The notes under the pieces: model-generated
Database searches by the model: none
Seen by the model: the letters and a program-made list of their open reading frames with translations, nothing else
Told to the model about the DNA's origin: nothing
Shown: positions 15,947 through 25,449 of the stretch, in pieces
Numbering within the stretch: position 1 is the first letter of the stretch
Layout: the number at the start of each line of letters is the position of its first letter
Source of the DNA: an uncultured Clostridium sp.
GTDB taxonomy: Bacteria > Bacillota > Clostridia > Lachnospirales > Lachnospiraceae
Direction: 5' to 3'
Assembly (NCBI GenBank): GCA_937885015.1
Contig: CALAAS010000008.1
Coordinates: forward strand, 1-64,000
Length of the DNA: 64,000 nt
Made by a program: the position numbers and the translations under genes

Positions 15947-18396
15947 TTTTCCCTCCCCATCACATAAATCATGGGAAGATGACTCTCCCATACGTTCTCT
16001 TCATTTTTTTCGCTGACATATTTGACCGTCAGGCTGTTGGACGGCGACAGGTACGGTTTCAGCTCTGCAGCGCTGAATTCTTCCTTCAAAGTAACCGCAT
16101 CACTGTGGCCGGTATCATAATTATAAAAATATACAGTTCCAGAAAATGCCGTCACATACGGGTACAGCGGATTTCCGGAAAACTGCTCCGCCAGCGGCTC
16201 AAACCGGATACTCTCAATCTCCAGGTCGCTGCCCAGAAAATATTCGATCGTGGCAGGTTCCACTGGCTCACCTGCAAACAGGATATTGTATTCCGGCTGA
16301 CAGTTTCCTGAAATCGTCCTGGGCGTCTGCTCCAGCGCCGAACGGTATACCAGGCCGTCCCGCTGTCTGTCCATTTCAACAGGCTGAGTAACCATGGTGA
16401 TTCCTTCTGTCATCCATCGGTCCTCCCATAAAAATGACGTTTCACTTTTCTCCGGACTGAATGCAAAGATTCTTGCCTCTGAAACGTATCCTCCACCGGC
16501 CGAATCCAGATAAAAACTCAGAAAACGGCTTCTCTCCTGGGCTCGCAGGTATGCTTCATCGCCGATATCCGCTTTTGCATACTGATCCCCCCCCGTAACC
16601 GCCTGCGCCAATGCATAGGAATAATTCAGCGGGTAATTCAGGCTCTCACAATTCTCCAGAACCACCTCTTGCCCCGCTTCCAAATCTCCCAGCAGAACCG
16701 CCTTGCCATCTGCCAGTAAAACAGCATCTTCCAATCTCTGATCCGAAGAATTCGTTATGGTTCCGCTGATCTCTCCGTCAAAAAACGTTGCAGTCCCCGC
16801 AAATACCCGTTCGCAGTTCTCCGGCCGACGCCGCAGGGTAAAAAGTTTCGGTGTAAAGGCCACCGTATCCCGGACACGAATCTCGGTCCGATCCTCCAAA
16901 AACCTCAGACTTGTTCTATAATCTTCCTTTCCGGTAAAAGCTGGAACCATCGTAGATTCGTAATAATAACTTTTGGCCAGAGGGCGTACTTCATAATCCG
17001 GCAGAAACGCCACCTCATAAGGCTTGTTATAGGGACTGCGCACATTCACAAAGGTCTTTTCCTCTGCCCCGTATTCAAAGGTATCAAACACGGTTGCATA
17101 TGTAAAAAACGGCTCCTGGAAGCGTGTCTGAACTCCCAGCATGTAGATAATTCCTGTAAACACCAGTGCACATCCCACTACACCAGCCATATAGTAGCGG
17201 TGAGCCCCTCGCCGTTTCAAGACATAATAAATGACAGGACCAGCCAGCAATAAATATACAGCAATGACCGCTGTGTACAAAAGCACATTGGGAATCCGTC
17301 CCACATCCCCGGTATTGATCAGGCCCTGAAGGCTAAAATATTCTCCGGAAAACCCAAAATATTCTTCCTGAGAAAGTTCATCCGTCCGCTCCTGCCCCAT
17401 GACCCGCGTATAAAACGCCCCGGCAAATGCCGGATTTTCCATGGCCAGGCTGTTCAGGTCCGCCAATGAAAATGCGGCCACCACAATCTGCCCCTTTCCC
17501 ATGACCACAGAAGACATAAGCGGGAACTTCTCCCCTGCCAGAAGAACACTGCCGTTCTTCAGGTTTAAATCCACGCAGTCTGCTGTCACAGACACATCGC
17601 CCTCATACTTCCCCTTTTCCTCCATATCGAAACGAACCAGCTCTGGAACGGGATCCATGTAAGGCGGCTCCAGAATTTCTGCCGCAAAAGGTCCTATAGA
17701 CTCCTGAAAACGGCGGCCTCCCCCAAAGAGAAGAACACCTCCGTCCCTGACCCAGCGCCGGATCGCCCTGATCTGGCTGTCAGAAAGCTTTCCAAAATCG
17801 TAATCCGACACTGCAATAAGATCCAGCTGGTCGTATCCAAGAGGATTTTCCGGCGCCACCGCTTCACTTAACTGCACCGTTCTGGTGCGAATGCCGCCAT
17901 AACGAACTCCAGCTCCATCCAGATAAAACAGGCGGTCCGGTTCATCACTGAAAACCCCGATAAAACTGTCCGCCACATCGATGCTGATATTGAGCTTCAC
18001 TCTCTTTTTCAGCAGCTCTTCCCCATCTTCTCCCCGGACTGTGACAAACATCTGATCCGCTCTCACTCCCAGTGGAATATACAGTTCTTTTTCTGTCTCC
18101 TGTCCTGCAGGAACAAACACCGGATAAACATACTGATACGGCTCCAGACTGGACTGAGGCGCAAGAATTTCCAGATTCCCCTTAAAGTCCTGATTCTGGA
18201 TATTATCCAGAAGAACCGTTACCCGGAGGTAACGGTCGCTCTTTGCCGTATCGTCAAATCCATAGGAAACCTCCATGGAAACCGGTGCTGATTCTCCCTG
18301 CGCAGACGCAGCCGCATTGCCAGGACGTAAAAACAGGAATGCCAAAATCAGTACCGACCATGTCAAAAAGAAGCGGACCGTCTTTTTTTGTCCCAT
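15943..18396 (-). CDS. Large exported membrane protein of an ABC transporter operon
   Basis: About 817 residues, not assigned to a named family by me. A signal peptide covers residues 1-33 (ends near GNAAASAQ). Then comes an extracytoplasmic beta-rich part and, at about 150-240, a segment resembling a glutamine-amidotransferase-like fold (RRWVRDGGVLLFGGG), as in exported proteins coupled to gliding-type ABC systems. Two membrane spans lie at about 385-410 and 420-440, followed by a roughly 380-residue extracytoplasmic C-terminal part. It is translationally coupled to the ATPase and permease and sits behind a two-component system, suggesting a regulated envelope export or sensing complex. RBS GAAAGGAT precedes the ATG. 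Confidence 0.75.
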   Translation of the reverse strand: MGQKKTVRFFLTWSVLILAFLFLRPGNAAASAQGESAPVSMEVSYGFDDTAKSDRYLRVTVLLDNIQNQDFKGNLEILAPQSSLEPYQYVYPVFVPAGQETEKELYIPLGVRADQMFVTVRGEDGEELLKKRVKLNISIDVADSFIGVFSDEPDRLFYLDGAGVRYGGIRTRTVQLSEAVAPENPLGYDQLDLIAVSDYDFGKLSDSQIRAIRRWVRDGGVLLFGGGRRFQESIGPFAAEILEPPYMDPVPELVRFDMEEKGKYEGDVSVTADCVDLNLKNGSVLLAGEKFPLMSSVVMGKGQIVVAAFSLADLNSLAMENPAFAGAFYTRVMGQERTDELSQEEYFGFSGEYFSLQGLINTGDVGRIPNVLLYTAVIAVYLLLAGPVIYYVLKRRGAHRYYMAGVVGCALVFTGIIYMLGVQTRFQEPFFTYATVFDTFEYGAEEKTFVNVRSPYNKPYEVAFLPDYEVRPLAKSYYYESTMVPAFTGKEDYRTSLRFLEDRTEIRVRDTVAFTPKLFTLRRRPENCERVFAGTATFFDGEISGTITNSSDQRLEDAVLLADGKAVLLGDLEAGQEVVLENCESLNYPLNYSYALAQAVTGGDQYAKADIGDEAYLRAQERSRFLSFYLDSAGGGYVSEARIFAFSPEKSETSFLWEDRWMTEGITMVTQPVEMDRQRDGLVYRSALEQTPRTISGNCQPEYNILFAGEPVEPATIEYFLGSDLEIESIRFEPLAEQFSGNPLYPYVTAFSGTVYFYNYDTGHSDAVTLKEEFSAAELKPYLSPSNSLTVKYVSEKNEENVWESHLPMIYVMGREK

Positions 18397-18439
18397 TATT
18401 GTATCCTTTCTGCCTGAAGCCTGCCGTTTTCTGCCGCGG

Positions 18440-19564
18440 TCACTCCGGCGTGTCAAAATTTTCTTTGTTAATGTCAAAATTTGTTTTCAGTTTTACGGTA
18501 AACACGGTCCCGTTCAAATCACTGGTGACCTGAATCGTACCTCCGTGCATATCCACAATATTTTTCACAATGGCCAGGCCCAGGCCCGTGCCTCCGGTAT
18601 TCGTAGAGCGGGACTGCTCAACCCGGTAAAACTTATTAAAAATAAGAGGCAGTTCCTCCTCGGGAATCACATAGCCGTAATTTGTCACGGAAATAGTTAC
18701 CACCTGCTCAGATGCCGTTACCTTTACCAGCACACGTTTCCCGTCAGCGCCGTATTTGATGGCATTATTGATCAGATTGTCAAACAGCCGAGCCAGAAGA
18801 TTTCCGTCAGCCGTAATGATTTTGACCGGAACGTTGCTTTGAAGCTCATAGGATAAATTCTTATCCACAAAGCTGGGGTAAAACTCCTCCAGAAGCTGGC
18901 TCAAAAGCTTTACTACATCCACCTTGGAAACGTTCATGGACATCTTTCCATAGTTCATCTTGGTAAATCCGAACAGATCTTCTATCAGCTTTTCCAGACG
19001 CTTGGATTTCGCATAGGCAATGTCGATATATTTTTTCTGCATCTGCGGCGACAGCTCTACCTGCCCGGACAAAAGCTCCAGATATCCGATGATAGAGGTC
19101 AGAGGCGTCCGCAGATCATGGGCCACATTGGTAATCAATTCATTCTTGGTTCGCTCTGCCTCCCGCTCCTTGTCCATCAGGCTCCGGATGTCGCCAACCA
19201 TCTTGTTTAGATGAACCGCCATGGCCGAAAATTCATCGTCCCCGATTACCTCCACGGTAGTGTTTAAATCGCCCTCGGAAATATTCTGAATTGCCGCGGA
19301 GATACGACCAATGTAACGCATATACCGCTCCTGAAGAGCCAGAAACGTCACAGAAAAAATTCCGATGCCCAATATCACATAAATCAGCACCATAAATGTA
19401 TCCTGCCTGGCCAGCTGCAGGAAAAAAGAATCTCCATATCGCGTTTCCCGCAGGTACGTGGTAATCATTGTCACATTGGCAATAAGAAATACCTCAATCA
19501 GACAGGTAATAACCGCACTGTACAAGATGTTTAAAATCATCCTGGTGCGAAACCCCTTGCTCAT
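18440..19564 (-). CDS. Sensor histidine kinase, VanS-like
   Basis: About 374 residues. Two membrane spans (about 10-35 and 58-80) flank a short extracytoplasmic loop of about 25 residues, so the signal is probably membrane-level. A HAMP linker follows (ISEGDLNTTVEVIGDDEF), then the H-box VAHDLRTPLTSIIGYLE and the ATPase boxes DNLINNAIKYG and GGTGLGLAIVKNI. The ATG at 19564 is used; a TTG at 19579 overlapping the regulator stop is the alternative, and neither RBS is strong. It pairs with the response regulator just upstream. Confidence 0.92.
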   Translation of the reverse strand: MSKGFRTRMILNILYSAVITCLIEVFLIANVTMITTYLRETRYGDSFFLQLARQDTFMVLIYVILGIGIFSVTFLALQERYMRYIGRISAAIQNISEGDLNTTVEVIGDDEFSAMAVHLNKMVGDIRSLMDKEREAERTKNELITNVAHDLRTPLTSIIGYLELLSGQVELSPQMQKKYIDIAYAKSKRLEKLIEDLFGFTKMNYGKMSMNVSKVDVVKLLSQLLEEFYPSFVDKNLSYELQSNVPVKIITADGNLLARLFDNLINNAIKYGADGKRVLVKVTASEQVVTISVTNYGYVIPEEELPLIFNKFYRVEQSRSTNTGGTGLGLAIVKNIVDMHGGTIQVTSDLNGTVFTVKLKTNFDINKENFDTPE

Positions 19565-19568
19565 ATCT

Positions 19569-20273
19569 TTATTTTTCAATTTTGTAACCTACCCCCCAGA
19601 CGGTGGTAATGATCTTGTTCTGTCTGGTATCTTCCTTCATCTTCCCCCGCAGGCGGCGGATATGTACCATAACCGTGTTGTTGGCCTCATAAACCTTTTC
19701 ATTCCATACTTTCTCGAAAATCTCATCTGTGCTGAACACGCGGCCTGGATTGGACGCCAGAAGGTAGAGGATATCAAACTCGATGGGGGTCAGGCGAATC
19801 TCTTCCCCATAAACCATCACCTTATGATTGTCCTTATTGATAACCAGTCCTTTTATGGAAATCTCATTTTTTGTCGCTGTAGCTGCCCCGCTCTGGGGAT
19901 TCAGCTGTGTATAACGGCGAAGCTGTGACTTAACTCTGGCCGTCAGCTCCAGTGGATTAAAGGGCTTTACCACATAATCATCCGCACCGGTTCCCAGGCC
20001 CAGAATCTTATCCAGATCCGCTGACCTGGCGCTGAGCATAATAATGGGGATATTGTTGGTTTCCCGGATTTTCCGGCACATTTCCAGTCCATCCATCCCC
20101 GGCATCATGATATCCAGAAGCACCAGATGTATCGTCTCTTTTTCCAGTATTTCAAGTCCTTTCAAGGCATTGTCCGCCTTATATACCTTATATCCGTCAC
20201 TAACCAGGTAAATTTCCACCAGATCCGCGATTTCCTGTTCATCATCCACCACAAGGACGCTGATTTCTGACAT
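19569..20273 (-). CDS. Response regulator, OmpR/VanR family
   Basis: About 234 residues. Receiver domain with acidic pocket VVDDE, phospho-acceptor Asp in LLDIMMPGMDG and Lys in VVKPFNP; the C-terminal winged-helix DNA-binding domain ends TTVWGVGYKIE. The ATG at 20273 follows GGGAGGA. It is the first gene of the run with kinase, exported protein, ABC transporter and nfo, and probably controls that run. An inverted repeat GTAAACT...AGTTTAC lies 20-50 bases upstream and could be its binding site. Confidence 0.94.
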   Translation of the reverse strand: MSEISVLVVDDEQEIADLVEIYLVSDGYKVYKADNALKGLEILEKETIHLVLLDIMMPGMDGLEMCRKIRETNNIPIIMLSARSADLDKILGLGTGADDYVVKPFNPLELTARVKSQLRRYTQLNPQSGAATATKNEISIKGLVINKDNHKVMVYGEEIRLTPIEFDILYLLASNPGRVFSTDEIFEKVWNEKVYEANNTVMVHIRRLRGKMKEDTRQNKIITTVWGVGYKIEK

Positions 20274-20375
20274 AACAAAATCCTCCCTCATATGTAAACT
20301 TTATGCTACAGAATCAGTTTACCATACAGGGAGGAAATATGCTTTAAATTTTTATTACATTTTTGGAGAATTCTT

Positions 20376-22505
20376 CTACTGCTCCATAGGAATAAAGATA
20401 CGCGCCGCTGCCGGATCTGACTGATGCTCCAGTTCTCTGGCCGCCTGTACCGCCTCCCTGCAGAACACCTCCTGCGCACAGACCGGCGGCTTTCCACGGC
20501 GGCTCCGTCTTTCGTAAGTTCCATCCGGCTGCAGATACTGAGCCTTCACGTTGTCCTCCATCTGAACTGTCAGGATATGGATCAGACGCTTTTTGAGCTG
20601 CTCATCCTCCACTGGGAAAAGAATCTCCACCCGACGATCCAGATTGCGGGGCATCCAGTCCGCACTCCCCATGAAAATACAGGGATCTCCACCATTTTCG
20701 AAAAGGAAAATCCGGCTGTGCTCCAGAAAATTTCCCACAATGGAGCAAACGGTAATATTCTCACTAAGTCCCGGGATCCCGGCCTTCAGACAGCAGATCC
20801 CACGGACAATCAAATGAATCTCCACGCCAGCGCAGGATGCCTCGTAAAGACTGGCGATGATTTCCCGATCACAAAGAGAATTCATTTTTGCCACAATCCG
20901 GGCCGGCTTTCCACTGTCCGCATTTTTGGTTTCCCGCTGAATCAGGCGAAGGAAACGCCCCCGCAGCCACAACGGTGCCAGCGACAATTTATTCCATCCC
21001 AAAGGCTCCGAATATCCGGACAGCATGTTAAAAACAGCTGTGGCATCTTCTCCGATCCTGGGATCACAAGTCAGAAGACCGCAGTCTGTATAGAGTTTTG
21101 CTGTGGAATCATTATAATTTCCCGTTCCCAGATGCACATATCGGCGAATTCCCTCTTCTTCTCTGCGAACCACCAATGTAATTTTGCTGTGTGTTTTAAG
21201 GCCCAAAAGACCATAAATCACGTGGCAGCCAGCTTTTTCCAGCATCTTGGCCCAGTTGATATTATTTTCCTCATCAAACCGCGCCTTCAATTCCACCAGC
21301 ACAGATACCTGTTTTCCGTTATCCGCGGCCTCAGCCAGCGCTGCGATAATGGGAGAATTGCCGCTGACGCGGTACAGCGTCTGTTTGATGGCCAAAACTT
21401 CCGGATCCCGGGCTGCTTTTTTGATAAAATCCACCACTGGCTGGAACGTCTCGAAAGGATGGGTCAGAAGAATATCGCCTTTCCGGATATTGGCAAAAAT
21501 ATCGTCCTCATTCATCAGGGCAGGCACCGGCTGGGGGATATAGGGTGCTGTTTTCAACTCATCAAATCCTGAAAGGCCAAATACCTTCATCAATACCGTC
21601 AGATCCAGAGGACCATTGATCTCATAGATATCCGCACCATCCACCTTCAGTTCCTTTTTCAGAATCTTCAAAAGGCGCTTATCTGCCTTTTCCTCAATAT
21701 CCAGGCGGATTACCTCGCCCCACTGGCGCTTTTTCAGTTTTTTCTCGATTTCCTTTAAGAGGTCTTCTGCCTCATCCTCGTCGATGCTGAAATCTGCGTT
21801 CCGCATAATCCGGAAGGGATGGCAGCTGATAATGTCGTAATTCAGAAACAGCTTATCAATGTTCCGCTCTATGATCTCCTCCAGGTAAATAATAGCCGTC
21901 CCTTCACCAGATGGCAGGCGGACGACCCGAGGCAGAACACTGGGCACCTGCACCATGGCAAATTCCAGTTCCTCGTCCCCCTTCTTTTTCCGCACCAGTG
22001 CCGCAATATTCAGGGATTTATTGCGAATCAGCGGAAACGGACGTGAGGAATCCACTGCCATGGGGGTCAAAACCGGGTACACCGATTCTTCAAAATAATG
22101 GTCCGCCCAGGCAGCCTCCTCCGGTGTCAGCTCTTCGTGGCAGGTCACAACCCGCAGTCCGTTTTGACTCAAAAGGGGCAGCAGCATCCGATTGTATGTC
22201 TTATACTGGTCGCTGACCAGTTCGTGGGTTTTCTCCCCGATTGCAGCCAGCTGTTCCATCGCTGTCATCCCGGCAATATCCCGTTTCTTATAGCCGGCGT
22301 GCACCATATCCTTCAGGGATGCCACCCGTACCATGAAAAACTCATCCAAATTAGAAGCCGTAATACTCAAAAATTTCAGTCTTTCAAATAGAGGCGTCGT
22401 CTTATCACGCGCCTCTCCCAGAACCCGATAATTAAACTCCAGCCAGCTCAGTTCCCGGTTGACATAATTTTCAGGACTGCCATATGTTTCAACTGCATTT
22501 GACAT
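20376..22505 (-). CDS. ppk1: Polyphosphate kinase 1
   Basis: 709 residues, the standard PPK1 length. Makes polyphosphate from ATP reversibly. The N-terminus NRELSWLEFNYRVL is diagnostic. The autophosphorylated His lies in GLKTHSKI and the second catalytic His in FLEHSRIF. The last 40 residues are charged and variable. It follows ppx by 3 bases on the same strand, so synthesis and breakdown of polyphosphate are encoded together. Confidence 0.96.
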   Translation of the reverse strand: MSNAVETYGSPENYVNRELSWLEFNYRVLGEARDKTTPLFERLKFLSITASNLDEFFMVRVASLKDMVHAGYKKRDIAGMTAMEQLAAIGEKTHELVSDQYKTYNRMLLPLLSQNGLRVVTCHEELTPEEAAWADHYFEESVYPVLTPMAVDSSRPFPLIRNKSLNIAALVRKKKGDEELEFAMVQVPSVLPRVVRLPSGEGTAIIYLEEIIERNIDKLFLNYDIISCHPFRIMRNADFSIDEDEAEDLLKEIEKKLKKRQWGEVIRLDIEEKADKRLLKILKKELKVDGADIYEINGPLDLTVLMKVFGLSGFDELKTAPYIPQPVPALMNEDDIFANIRKGDILLTHPFETFQPVVDFIKKAARDPEVLAIKQTLYRVSGNSPIIAALAEAADNGKQVSVLVELKARFDEENNINWAKMLEKAGCHVIYGLLGLKTHSKITLVVRREEEGIRRYVHLGTGNYNDSTAKLYTDCGLLTCDPRIGEDATAVFNMLSGYSEPLGWNKLSLAPLWLRGRFLRLIQRETKNADSGKPARIVAKMNSLCDREIIASLYEASCAGVEIHLIVRGICCLKAGIPGLSENITVCSIVGNFLEHSRIFLFENGGDPCIFMGSADWMPRNLDRRVEILFPVEDEQLKKRLIHILTVQMEDNVKAQYLQPDGTYERRSRRGKPPVCAQEVFCREAVQAARELEHQSDPAAARIFIPMEQ

Positions 22506-22508
22506 CGA

Positions 22509-24074
22509 TCATACCCCCCTTTTCTGCCTGAGTACAGGCCGTATTCCAAACACTTCTTCGAAAAAATCTGCCTTCTGGTCAAACGAATACTGCTCCAGCA
22601 CAATATTATCCGGATATCCTGTGGTAACCTGAAGCTTTCCATCCCGAACCAAAATCCGGCTGTCCGAAAGTTTCTGGCGATGGCTGCGATCCATGGAATT
22701 TGCCAGACGGAGAATTGCTGTCAGCTTGGCAATTCGAAGAATCAGTTCCTTTCTGGAAATATCAAGACCGGCATACTGAGACAGATCTGACTCCAGAACC
22801 ACATCGTCATAGGCATACTCCTGAATATTATACATGACAATATTCGCCACCATCTCCCGTTCCAGATGAGATAATCCCATAATCTCCGTTGCCATGATAA
22901 TCTGATAGGAACTTTCCGTTCCTCTGGTAATACTTACAAACTTTCCACAGTCGTGAAGAGTTGCCGCAATCCGAAGAAGAAAACGTTCTCTGGAACCCAT
23001 TCCATGGTACTTTTTCATTGCATCAAAAATTGCTGTCGCCGCCCGCTCCACCTCCCGTACATGAGCGCCATGGCATTTATACCTTTTTGCCATACTGCGG
23101 GCGGTAGACAAAATATCTCCCTCAAAATCATGCTCAAACCGCACCAGGCGCTTATCCAGCGCATACTCTGCCGCAATCCCATCACACAGCGTAATTCCAG
23201 GCGTCCAGATATAAGAAGCGCCGGTCATCTCCAGTACTTTTCGATACAAAATAGCACTGGGAACCAGCACCGCAGCATAATCGCCGGAGAGCTCATAGGC
23301 ATCCTCAATTTCCTCGCCGGACATCTGGGTCAGGCGCCTGCAAAACGCACTGAATTCCTCCGCCGTAAAGCGATCCCGGTTATCCTCTTTCATACCGCGT
23401 TTTACCATGTAATTGATCGTCTCACCTGTGGCAATCAGCGTCTCAATCTTATTTTCCTTGAGAAAAATCTTCTGAAAAGTATACAGTTCATTTTCCACCA
23501 GCTCGTCAATGACCTCCGGTATTTTCCGGTAATCCAGGCGCCATCGGGAAGACATTTCGCTAAGACGCAGAACACCCAGCAGAAGATTCTGGGTGGAAAC
23601 GAGTCCCTCTTTATCAAACAGAGAAATCTGCGTACTTCCAAACCCCACATCCATCAGCGCCGTTCCAGCCCCTAAAGCCTCCCGGAACGCCTCTTCCCGT
23701 GCAGCAACGGCCTTATAGCTCTTAAAACGAAGCTCCGAATTATTACTCGTCCAAACCTTCAAACCTGTCCGCACAAAAATCCGATCCAGAACAATCTGGC
23801 TGTTTCTTGCCTCCCTCAAAGCGCTGCTGGCAAATGCCCGGTAATCCGTGACGCGATACATCTCCATAACCTGGCGAAACTTATTCAGCAGCTCGCACAT
23901 CTCCTCCACCAGTCCATAGCTGATGCGACCGTCATTATAGGTATCCTTTCCCAGGGCCAGGGGGTGACGGATATGCTCAATCTCCCGAATTCCATATTTC
24001 CCGGAAATCTCGTAAATCCCCAACTCCAGCTCAAAGGATCCCACGTCGATGGCTGCAAAAGTTTTAATTGCCAT
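22509..24074 (-). CDS. ppx: Exopolyphosphatase / Ppx-GppA family phosphatase with HD domain
   Basis: 521 residues. The N-terminal actin-like ATPase fold has AAIDVGSFELELGIYE and ALMDVGFGSTQISLFD. The C-terminal part from about residue 325 is an HD-type domain (AATLHDCGKFVS). Removes terminal phosphates from polyphosphate or acts on pppGpp. The canonical N(S)xxR-type motif is altered to SFELE. RBS GGGGGAGGAAGGAA precedes the ATG. It overlaps the AAA protein by 11 bases and precedes ppk1. Confidence 0.92.
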   Translation of the reverse strand: MAIKTFAAIDVGSFELELGIYEISGKYGIREIEHIRHPLALGKDTYNDGRISYGLVEEMCELLNKFRQVMEMYRVTDYRAFASSALREARNSQIVLDRIFVRTGLKVWTSNNSELRFKSYKAVAAREEAFREALGAGTALMDVGFGSTQISLFDKEGLVSTQNLLLGVLRLSEMSSRWRLDYRKIPEVIDELVENELYTFQKIFLKENKIETLIATGETINYMVKRGMKEDNRDRFTAEEFSAFCRRLTQMSGEEIEDAYELSGDYAAVLVPSAILYRKVLEMTGASYIWTPGITLCDGIAAEYALDKRLVRFEHDFEGDILSTARSMAKRYKCHGAHVREVERAATAIFDAMKKYHGMGSRERFLLRIAATLHDCGKFVSITRGTESSYQIIMATEIMGLSHLEREMVANIVMYNIQEYAYDDVVLESDLSQYAGLDISRKELILRIAKLTAILRLANSMDRSHRQKLSDSRILVRDGKLQVTTGYPDNIVLEQYSFDQKADFFEEVFGIRPVLRQKRGV

Positions 24075-25374
24075 TATTTCCTTCCTCCCCCTTTGCCTTT
24101 CCCAGTAAATGGGTAATAAACTGGGATGCAGTCCGGCCGGAAAGGCCGCCGTGACTCAGTTCCCATTTGTTGGCCTCCAGAAGCAGCTCTTCCTCCGGCA
24201 TCTCCACATGATACCGTTTTGCTAACACCCGCACAATTTTCTGAAACTCTTTTTTCTCCGGTGAACCATAATAAATCGTCACGCCAAAACGGGCCACCAG
24301 AGACAGCTTTTCCTGTACCGTATCATTCTTATGAAGATCTTCATCCAGCTCCCTCTTGTCCCGGAAGGATTCCCGAATCAGATGGCGACGGTTGGAGGTT
24401 GCATAAATCAGCACGTTCTGGGGTTTGATCCCCAGTCCCCCTTCAATGATTGCCTTCAGGTATTTATACTCAATCTCATACTCTTCAAAGGAGAGGTCAT
24501 CCATATAGATAATAAACTTATAGTTCCGGTCTTTGATCTGTTCCAGCACGTCGGAAAGGCCCCGGAACTGATGCTTGTAGACCTCAATCATCCGAAGGCC
24601 CCGGTCGTAATATTGGTTCAGGATCGCCTTGATACTGGAAGATTTTCCCGTCCCGCTGTCGCCGAAGAGCAGTACATTGTTGGCTGCCCGTCCCTCGATA
24701 AAGGCTTCTGTATTCTCGATCAGCTTCGCCTTCTGCAGTTCATACCCCACCAGATCATCCAGGGAAATATGCTCTACCCGGGTAATGGGTTCGATATCCA
24801 CCTGAGAAGCCCCTTCGTCCATCCGAATATGAAACGCCTTATTCAGACCGAACTTTCCAACCCCGAAGCCACGGTAAAACTCCGTTACTGTTTTCTGAAA
24901 CGCCGCATCACTTTCCGCACTGGAAAGAGATACAGCCAGATCCACAATCCGCTGCCGGATTCGGTGGTTAAAAGCACGGCTATTCTCCAGAGGATTTTCA
25001 TAATGCTTCATGCTCTCCCAGATTCCTCCGGGTTCCTTATCCAGACTGCCGATATCCAACGAAAACAGGCGGCGCATTCCGGCAAAATCATGGCCTGCCA
25101 GCGCCGCTAAAGTCCCCTGAACCGGTCCGACAATTTCGCAGGAGGTGCTGTAGGCATTTTCATGGTTGGCCATACAGAAGGCCAGAAAACAGTGCCACAG
25201 ATTCCCCTGAAAGCCATAGGTAACCGCCAGTTCAATCAGCTGATTGGCACAGGCATAGGCGTCTGGAGCCGGACCGTCCTCCTCCGGATCCAGAAGACTG
25301 CACATATCATCAAACAGGCTCTGATATTTTAAATTACGGTATAAAATCATCTGATTTTTTCGTTTCGTTTCCAT
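24064..25374 (-). CDS. DUF815 AAA-type ATP-binding protein
   Basis: 436 residues. The C-terminal half (about 205-430) is the DUF815 P-loop ATPase: Walker A LLFGDSGTGKSS near 240, Walker B KFIIYMDDLSFEE near 290 and sensor-1-like YATSNRRHLI near 325. The N-terminal 200 residues are helical and less conserved. The family has no established function. It overlaps ppx by 11 bases, pointing to co-expression with polyphosphate metabolism. Confidence 0.88.
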   Translation of the reverse strand: METKRKNQMILYRNLKYQSLFDDMCSLLDPEEDGPAPDAYACANQLIELAVTYGFQGNLWHCFLAFCMANHENAYSTSCEIVGPVQGTLAALAGHDFAGMRRLFSLDIGSLDKEPGGIWESMKHYENPLENSRAFNHRIRQRIVDLAVSLSSAESDAAFQKTVTEFYRGFGVGKFGLNKAFHIRMDEGASQVDIEPITRVEHISLDDLVGYELQKAKLIENTEAFIEGRAANNVLLFGDSGTGKSSSIKAILNQYYDRGLRMIEVYKHQFRGLSDVLEQIKDRNYKFIIYMDDLSFEEYEIEYKYLKAIIEGGLGIKPQNVLIYATSNRRHLIRESFRDKRELDEDLHKNDTVQEKLSLVARFGVTIYYGSPEKKEFQKIVRVLAKRYHVEMPEEELLLEANKWELSHGGLSGRTASQFITHLLGKAKGEEGNNGN

Positions 25375-25449
25375 AAAATTTGCCTTTCATCTCCCCGCGT
25401 TCCCGCTGATTTGATCTTTCTGATGCGATTTATCTTATATTTTCTCTGA

